From Entophlyctis helioformis (Eukaryota; Chytridiomycota; Chytridiomycetes; Chytridiales; Chytriomycetaceae), in the NCBI GenBank assembly GCA_025526915.1, contig JAHLKH010000429.1, positions 1 to 12,937 of the forward strand: 12,937 nt of DNA. The letters run 5' to 3'. The notes under the pieces are model-generated. The model saw nothing but the letters and a program-made list of their open reading frames with translations. It did not search any database and had not been told where the DNA came from. A program made the translations under genes and the position numbers. The stretch's first letter is position 1, and every line of letters starts with the position of its first letter. This document shows positions 7,562 to 12,937 of the stretch, in pieces.

Positions 7562-9796
7562 CTAGTTGGTCTTTTTGCGGTTGCGGGTAGCAGCGGCAGC
7601 GGCCGCAGATTCCGCAGAAGCGGCCGGCGCAGCATGGTGCACGCGAGCATCGGTTTTAAAGTGCACGTGTGCGTGGCCGTTGCTGTGCGCGTCATGGACA
7701 ACGTGCGGCTTGCCATTTTTGGCGTGCGGCTTGACTGGCCGGCCGAGCCCAAAGGCTTTGTGGAGGGCCTTGCCCAGGCCCATCGAGAAGCCAATAACAA
7801 GGGCGGCCACAATGACATGGCCAAGGAACCCGACCGAGAACCAGACGCGGAGCGATGCGTCGGCCCGGCGCGCCAGGAACGGCAGGAAAAAGTAGTTGAG
7901 GATGCTCATGGTGCAGACAGTGCCCAGGATATCGTAGACACGCTTGTACTGCATGAGTGGCGAGCCCATCGTCACAAAGAACGGACGGAAGTACTTGCGT
8001 GCGCCGCGTGATGCGACAATGAAGCCTGTTGCCGAGAGGAACGACAGGTAGTAGCCCGCTGATGACGACGATCGTGTCAGTCCCTGCAGATCGATAGCCA
8101 GCATCCATCACGCCGAGACCGCTTATAGCAAAAACAGCAGACTTACGGTAGAAGCCGTGCCACAGCGCAGACGTAAAGTTGGTGATGGCCACGGCAGCAC
8201 CGCCAGGCACGTACGGCATGACGCGAATGTAAATGTACCGGCGCAGCCAGCCGTTTGTGTTCTTGTTCCAGTTCTCAATCATCATCTTGAGGTTCTCGCC
8301 CAGCTCCACGCCGCGGATGTTGATGTTCTCCATGCGGTCAAACTTGTGCTCCTTGGTGCGGGGGTCCATGCCGTCGTAGCCAATGCCCGTCATGATGCAC
8401 GCCGACTCGGCCACCTTCCATGCCGCGCACAGCTTGGCGCGGGCCGAAAAGGCAACAATCTGGATGTACAGCAGGCTGTACGTGGCCGGCTTGTCAGTCC
8501 CGAGATCACAGGGACCACACAGACGGCACAAGAAGCAACGCGAGACACGGCACCGTACCGTTCGAGGAAGGTGTACTTGATAAAGAAGGTCTCCTCGCGG
8601 CAGTAGCGGGCGTTCCACTTGCTGTCGAGCACGAGGAAGGTGACCAGGCAGCCGGCACCGACCAAGAAGATCTTGAGGGCGGGCATCGCAATGCTCGGGA
8701 TCCTGTCATACGGCGACTGTCACACACAGCCAAGCCAAGCGACGCCAAGTCGGCGGTTAGTGGCTGGACATGGATCGGCAGTGTAGATCATCTCACATGC
8801 ATGCATCCATCCATCCATCCGGCCAGCCATGCCAAGAGGCGGCAGACGCAACGTACCGTGCGGCGGATAAAGTCGTGGTAGAAGCGGTACTCGAATGTGG
8901 GGCCGACCCACACGCTCGCGAAAAAGAACGCAAAGCCAAAGAACTCGACCATGTCGGGCATGCGGCGGATGACGTACGGCTTCATCTCCTCGTGGACATC
9001 CTGCCAGCGAGCCACGGCATGCCATGCCAAGCAGCGAGTTAGTGCACGCCCATGCATTTGGCACATGCTTCGAGTGTATGCATGCGCATTGTTTGGAGCG
9101 GAGAGCGGGGGTTGGGGAAACGCCGCACCCGCAGCACGGTTCCGCCACAACAATGTTAAACGGGGCGGGCCGAAACGAGGCGGTCCGCCCGCACACCGCC
9201 CGCCCGTCCGCCCGCACTCGAGGCAGGCAGCCGAGCGAATGGCGCACCACCACCACCATTGGCACCAAGCAGCCATGCATGCATGCATGCCTCCATGGGC
9301 GCCTGCCTGCATGCCTGCGAGGCAGACAAGCAAGCAGCACCCAACCCACTCTCACCTTGTCCGCCTTGGTGCCATCGTGCACTGCCCACGCAAACGACGA
9401 CAGCTTGATAGCCAGCATCATGACGGGCGTCGACACATCCTCAAACGGCGGCGGGCGGTTGGCATACAGAATCTGCGTCGCAAACAGAATGGCCGACGAG
9501 TGGCCCATGACGAGCAGGAAGACGAGCACGGGCATCCAGCGGGCCCGCGGGGCGAGCCGCACCAGCACGTACGTGGCGAGCGTCGGTGCGACCATGAGCG
9601 CCAGGCCGACAGGCCCAAACATCCAGGCGGCGAGGAGGGACGTGCTGACGATGGAAAAGACGTGCTGGAGACGCTGCTGCGACGAGGGGATCAGCTTGAA
9701 GAGAGCGGCTTGCGGGAAGGCGATGGTGAGGCAGACGCCCATGGTCACCATCTCCACTGGCACGCCCATGGCGTCGGCAAAGGCTCGCAAGGACAT
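7562..9796 (-). CDS. MBOAT lysophospholipid acyltransferase B (ALE1/LPLAT-like)
   Basis: Five exons on the minus strand are 9796-9356, 9000-8857, 8716-8559, 8475-8147 and 8058-7562; introns are 355, 140, 83 and 88 nt, all GT-AG. The phases fit without correction and give 522 aa. The start is MSLRAFADAMG. Hydrophobic helices are followed by DVHEEMKPYVIRRMP, EFFGFAFFFASVWVGP, WKVAESACIMTGIGYDGMDP, NGWLRRYIYIRV and ITNFTSALWHGFYPGYYLSF with the catalytic WHG histidine. The expected reaction is acyl transfer to lysophospholipids in the ER membrane; substrate choice cannot be read from sequence. The C-terminal tail is His- and Ala-rich and ends KKTN, a textbook KKxx ER-retrieval signal. The third intron (8476-8558) is absent from paralogue A. 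Exons 1 and 2 have the same lengths as in A (441 and 144 nt). Confidence 0.93.
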
Positions 9797-10141
9797 GTCG
9801 GCGTGTGTCTATGTGTGGGTGTGTGTGTGGGTGTGTGTTTGAGAAGCGGTGGAGAGAGTTCTGAGGGGCGGGTTTTATGTGATCGGCGGTCAGGTTTGCC
9901 CGCATCACGCGACCTGAACAACCATAAACCACCAACGCCGCTGGCCAGCTGGCATGCATGCCAAGAGACAAACACAAAGACGGCTGAGCGAGTGTGGGTT
10001 CATTGGTGTACAAGAATGGAATACATAGAGAGAGTGCGGCTGGGACAAAGTGTCCAGCAAGCGTCTCGGGAAAACGGTGTGTAGGGGGTGGCAAAAGAGG
10101 GCAGCAGCAGCAGCGAGGCGTGCGCAAAGAGCAGACGAGGA
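9797..10141. promoter_or_regulatory. Upstream region of MBOAT B and 3' flank of the kinase
   Basis: A GT-rich run (9800-9840) lies directly before the MBOAT B start. A TATA-like CATAAAAC on the minus strand sits at 9873-9879, about 80 bases from the start codon, a reasonable place for a core promoter. No AATAAA for the kinase was seen. Confidence 0.4.
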
Positions 10142-11898
10142 TCAGAAGAACCGGTACTGGCTGGCGACCTGGACAAGAGTGGGCGAGTCGTAGCCAGAGT
10201 CGGCGCGCTTGCGGGGAGGCGGCGGTGCGACAGGCGACTGTGCGTCGACGTAGTCCATGGTCGGCGTGTCGAGTGGCAGATCAGCGGCCGTCCGGTGGTG
10301 CACGAGACGCGCGTCTGTGGTGTTGATGTGGGGCATGGCCGCACGGTGCGGGCGAGGCACAGCCACAGGAGCCACAGGAGCGACATGCACGACAACAGGT
10401 GCGACATGCACAGCAACAGGTGCGGGCGGTGGCGGCGATGGTGCGGCGCAATAAAGGTGGAGATGGACGCCACGTGGCGACGAGCACGAGACAGCGACCA
10501 GCGCCGTGCAGGGTTCGGGTGCAGCAGACCAGCCACGACGCGCGCCGTCTCGGGGGTCAGGCCAAAGGTGTTGGCGAGCGAGTCGGCGCGGTTGACGGTC
10601 AGATACGTGGCGTAGTTGGCATCGACGGCTGGGTCGGCGACTTCCCACGGGTTCTTGGCCGTGAGGATGTTGAGCACGAGGATGCCGACCGACCAGATGT
10701 CGTCGAGGCAGCAGTCGTACGGCGCAAACTCGACAGCGCTGCCTGCAGCGTTGTAGTCGTTGTCGTTGTCATTGATGTTGTCGTTGTAGTCGTTGACTGC
10801 AGCGAGCAGCACGGGAGAGGCACACTCGGGAGCCATGTAGCGCAGCGAGCCGCAGCCAAACTGCGACGACAGCCGCTCGTGCGACGCAAGGCCAAAGTCG
10901 ACCAGCTTGAGACACAGATCCGTCTCCGAGACCAGAATGTTCTCGGGCTTGAGGTCGCGGTGGAACACGCCGCGCGCGTGGCAGTCGCTGACGGCGTCGA
11001 TGAGCTGCAGGATCAGCTCGCGCGCCAGGTCCGGGTGCTGCACGCCACCGGTTGCAATGCTATGCGACAGCGATGACTGCGCATGCAGCTGCGGGTCCAG
11101 GTGCGGGTGCGGGTGCGGGTGCTGCACTTGGACGGCCGCAGACGACGACAGCGAGTGGAACAGATCGGTGGCGCACAGCTCCATGACAATGTCCATGTGC
11201 GAGTCGGTCTCGATGCAGTCGTACAGCGCCACGACAGACCGCAGGCCGGCCAGCGCCGACATGAAGCGCAGCTCCTTGAGCACGGCGTCGCGCTCCTTGG
11301 CACGCAGCCGCTGTGCCTTGGCGACTGCATGTGCGTGTGCCTGTTCGTGTGCGTGTGCGACTGCCTGTGCGACAGCCTGAGCGTGAGCGTGTGCCGTGTC
11401 GGCTGCATGGCCATTGGCGGCTGTGTTTGCCGTCGTGTTTGAGCCTGCAAGGGCCGGCAGGGCGGTGCTGGCGCTGTTGCAGACCAGCGAGAGGGCGTTG
11501 GCGAACAGCGTGGCCATGGACGTGGACGGGCCGGCCGTCGACGACACGGGGGATGTGGACGGAGCAGTCTGGCCAGCAGAGTGCAGCGACGTTGACGACC
11601 ATGAGGAGCATGAAGAGCACGACGAGCACGACGATCCGCACGAGGCAGACGTCGCCAGCTGGTCGCAGCCGTCGCACGCCGACACTGCCACAGGCGACGG
11701 CAGCGGCGAGAATGCGATGCGCTTGACGGCAAACGTGGTGTATGGCGGCGACAGCGACTGGGCGGCAAAGACGGCGGCGGCAAAGGCGCCAGAGCCGATG
11801 ATGCGCTGCACGACGAGCGGGCCCAGACGGGGACTGTGCAGCGTGGTGCCCACGATGCTCTGCGGGTCGAAGGCGGTTGTGGTGGGTGGATGCGGCAT
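10142..11898 (-). CDS. Serine/threonine kinase, Ran1/Ksp1/Vhs1-like, with low-complexity inserts
   Basis: The chosen start is the ATG at 11898 (MPHPPTTT), in a GCCATGC context. The kinase core shows a Gly loop GSGAFAAAV (35-43), ATP lysine in FAVKRI (K59), a probable helix-C Glu in LKEL (about 209), HRDLKPEN (313-320), DFG (334-336), FGCGSLRYMAPE and DDIWSVGILVLNILTAKNPW. The last motifs and HPNPARR resemble fungal Ran1/Pat1, Ksp1, Sks1 and Vhs1 kinases of nutrient and meiosis control. About 145 residues are inserted between K59 and helix C: a Ser/Cys repeat, then an Ala/His/Gln/Val repeat. His-Pro and Asn/Asp inserts follow. One base is missing near 10444-10449, after ISTFIA. The next frame gives a Pro/Val-rich tail ending PTLVQVASQYRFF, total 585 aa, no introns. 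The uncorrected frame runs on to 10000 with implausible composition. Confidence 0.88.
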
Positions 11899-12880
11899 GG
11901 CGAGGCTGGATGGCAAGGTTGTTTGATGGGAACGAGGCAAAGAGCGGGAAGGTCGGATCGGTTCTTTGTGGGGAAAGTGGGCAAGGTGACGTGGCGGTGA
12001 GGCGGAATGAGGTGCGTTGAGTCAGTGTGTGGCTTGGACAGTGCGATGCGGGTGCGTGTGGCTGGGGCAAGGGCGTGCCGAGTCGTGCGATGAGGTGCAG
12101 TGCAGTGCGATGCGATGCGATGCAGCCAGCCAGACCGGGCGGGCGTCGCTCTCTTTATCTGCAGCCGTCCCGTGCCGTGGTGCACAACCTCGCCCTCTGG
12201 ACTGCGCTCGTGCGTGGGCTCGTGCGTGCTCTCTCGCTCAAACCTGCGTCTGCCCAAGTCGCTGCAGGTTGCACGGATGGAGGCACTTCTGCGACTGCGC
12301 GTCTGGGCGGAGCGCGGCACGCAGCCGGACAGCACGAGCGCAGCAGCGAGAGCCCAGGCACACCACACAGCCACAACTCACCCTGCGTCACTCGGGTGGC
12401 GCAACGGGGCCTGTGCATCTGCAGCTGTGCGATCCCTCCGGCACACAGGCGCACGCTGATTCGACCAGACAGCGGCGGGGTGGAGAGAGTACTCTGCAGC
12501 CACCGAGGGAGCGACCCACGTGGCGGCCAAACCCCGCCCTCGCGACCAGCTCGCCGCCCTCTCCGACATTGTTGTCCATCCAGACGCTGCGTCCATTTTC
12601 GCTTCCTTCGCGCTCCCTGCTGTCTCTGAAACACGCGTTTGCGTGTTTATCCGTCGGTGAACCCGGACAAACACTGATGGACAAACGCTGACGGGAGGGA
12701 GGCGGTCAAGACCCCGCTGCTGGAGAAAGTGGCACAGGGACGACGGGAGGGACAGCCGGGGACGGCACCTCCACGGCACTCGCACGGCACTCGCACGGGT
12801 CAATGCCGGACAAGGCGATCGGTCATGAATCAGTGGACTGGTTGCTGGACTGGATCATCAGAGGGTTTATTGAGCGGCCA
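11899..12880. other. Intergenic region upstream of the kinase
   Basis: Nearly 1 kb has no convincing gene. Close to the kinase start the minus strand is pyrimidine-rich, typical of a 5' leader. A TATA-like ATAAAG on the minus strand lies near 12150-12160, next to GTGCA/GATGC pentamer runs (about 12093-12124). A short imperfect hairpin pairs 12644-12653 with 12664-12673. Open frames on both strands here have no recognisable domains. Confidence 0.5.
12866..12871 (-). promoter_or_regulatory. Poly(A) signal AATAAA of the right-edge gene
   Basis: On the minus strand AATAAA lies about ten bases after the TGA at 12881-12883, which supports a real 3' gene end there. Confidence 0.45.
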
Positions 12881-12937
12881 TCATGCCTGGGCAGCAGCCG
12901 CAACCGCCTCGAGATCGCGCGGCCCAGGGATCCACGG
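12881..12937 (-). CDS. C-terminal end of an unidentified protein, cut by the window edge
   Basis: Eighteen codons and a TGA read PWIPGPRDLEAVAAAAQA on the minus strand. The frame has few A-ending codons, like the other genes here, and an AATAAA follows almost immediately. The fragment is too short to name a family. It would be transcribed towards the kinase promoter. Confidence 0.4.
   Translation of the reverse strand, partial: PWIPGPRDLEAVAAAAQA

Noticed and set aside
8897..10084. Long plus-strand open frame over MBOAT B exon 1
   Set aside because: Antisense shadow of the MBOAT exon and introns, His/Arg-rich with no recognisable domain.
11899..11940. Upstream kinase start (PRSHQTT extension)
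   Set aside because: It would need a TTG start codon; the ATG at 11898 has a good context.
12644..12673. Hairpin TGTTTATCCG / CGGACAAACA
   Set aside because: A single short imperfect stem in an intergenic region with no related feature; likely chance.
12017..12803. Several 140-220 codon frames at the right side
   Set aside because: Arg/Pro/Ser-rich, overlapping on both strands, with no motif; expected from high G+C.

Overview
The window is nuclear DNA from a G+C-rich eukaryote. Supporting signs are short GT-AG introns (mostly 73-140 nt), an AATAAA poly(A) signal, a tRNA gene with internal A and B boxes, and many microsatellites. The gene set is a Ran1/Ksp1-type kinase, ALE1-like MBOAT acyltransferases, a LURP-one-related protein and a plant-style LRR protein. 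I infer an early-diverging, possibly zoosporic fungus, but another opisthokont protist cannot be excluded.

Layout. 1-869 (+): 3' end of a leucine-rich-repeat gene with a Cys-rich EGF-like tail. 870-1500: Thr/His-coding low-complexity DNA, then a 15-bp repeat that passes into a 28-bp minisatellite. 1550-1621 (+): tRNA-Phe(GAA), followed by a CA/CT microsatellite. 2261-2841 (-): two-finger C2H2 protein. 3261-4199 (-): rolling-stone/AIG1-like membrane protein. 4292-6160 (-): MBOAT acyltransferase A. 6161-6660: divergent promoter region with a 9-bp tandem repeat. 6661-7284 (+): LURP-one-related (LOR) protein with an N-myristoylation motif. 7562-9796 (-): MBOAT acyltransferase B, paralogue of A. 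10142-11898 (-): Ser/Thr kinase with large low-complexity inserts. 11899-12880: intergenic. 12881-12937 (-): last codons of a further gene.

MBOAT A and B are tandem duplicates with the same architecture: first exons of 441 nt and second exons of 144 nt in both. The LOR gene lies between them on the other strand. Two ER lysophospholipid acyltransferases and a LOR protein, whose fold is shared with phospholipid scramblases, may form a membrane-lipid neighbourhood; this is inference only.

The most striking signal is a set of single-nucleotide frame breaks. The LRR, zinc-finger, rolling-stone, MBOAT-A (twice) and kinase genes each need one base added or removed to keep family-consistent protein, and the tRNA lacks one base of its acceptor stem. 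LOR and MBOAT-B are intact. Because the breaks go both ways and also hit a non-coding gene, consensus indel errors are the leading explanation. RNA editing or frameshifting is a less likely alternative that can be tested.
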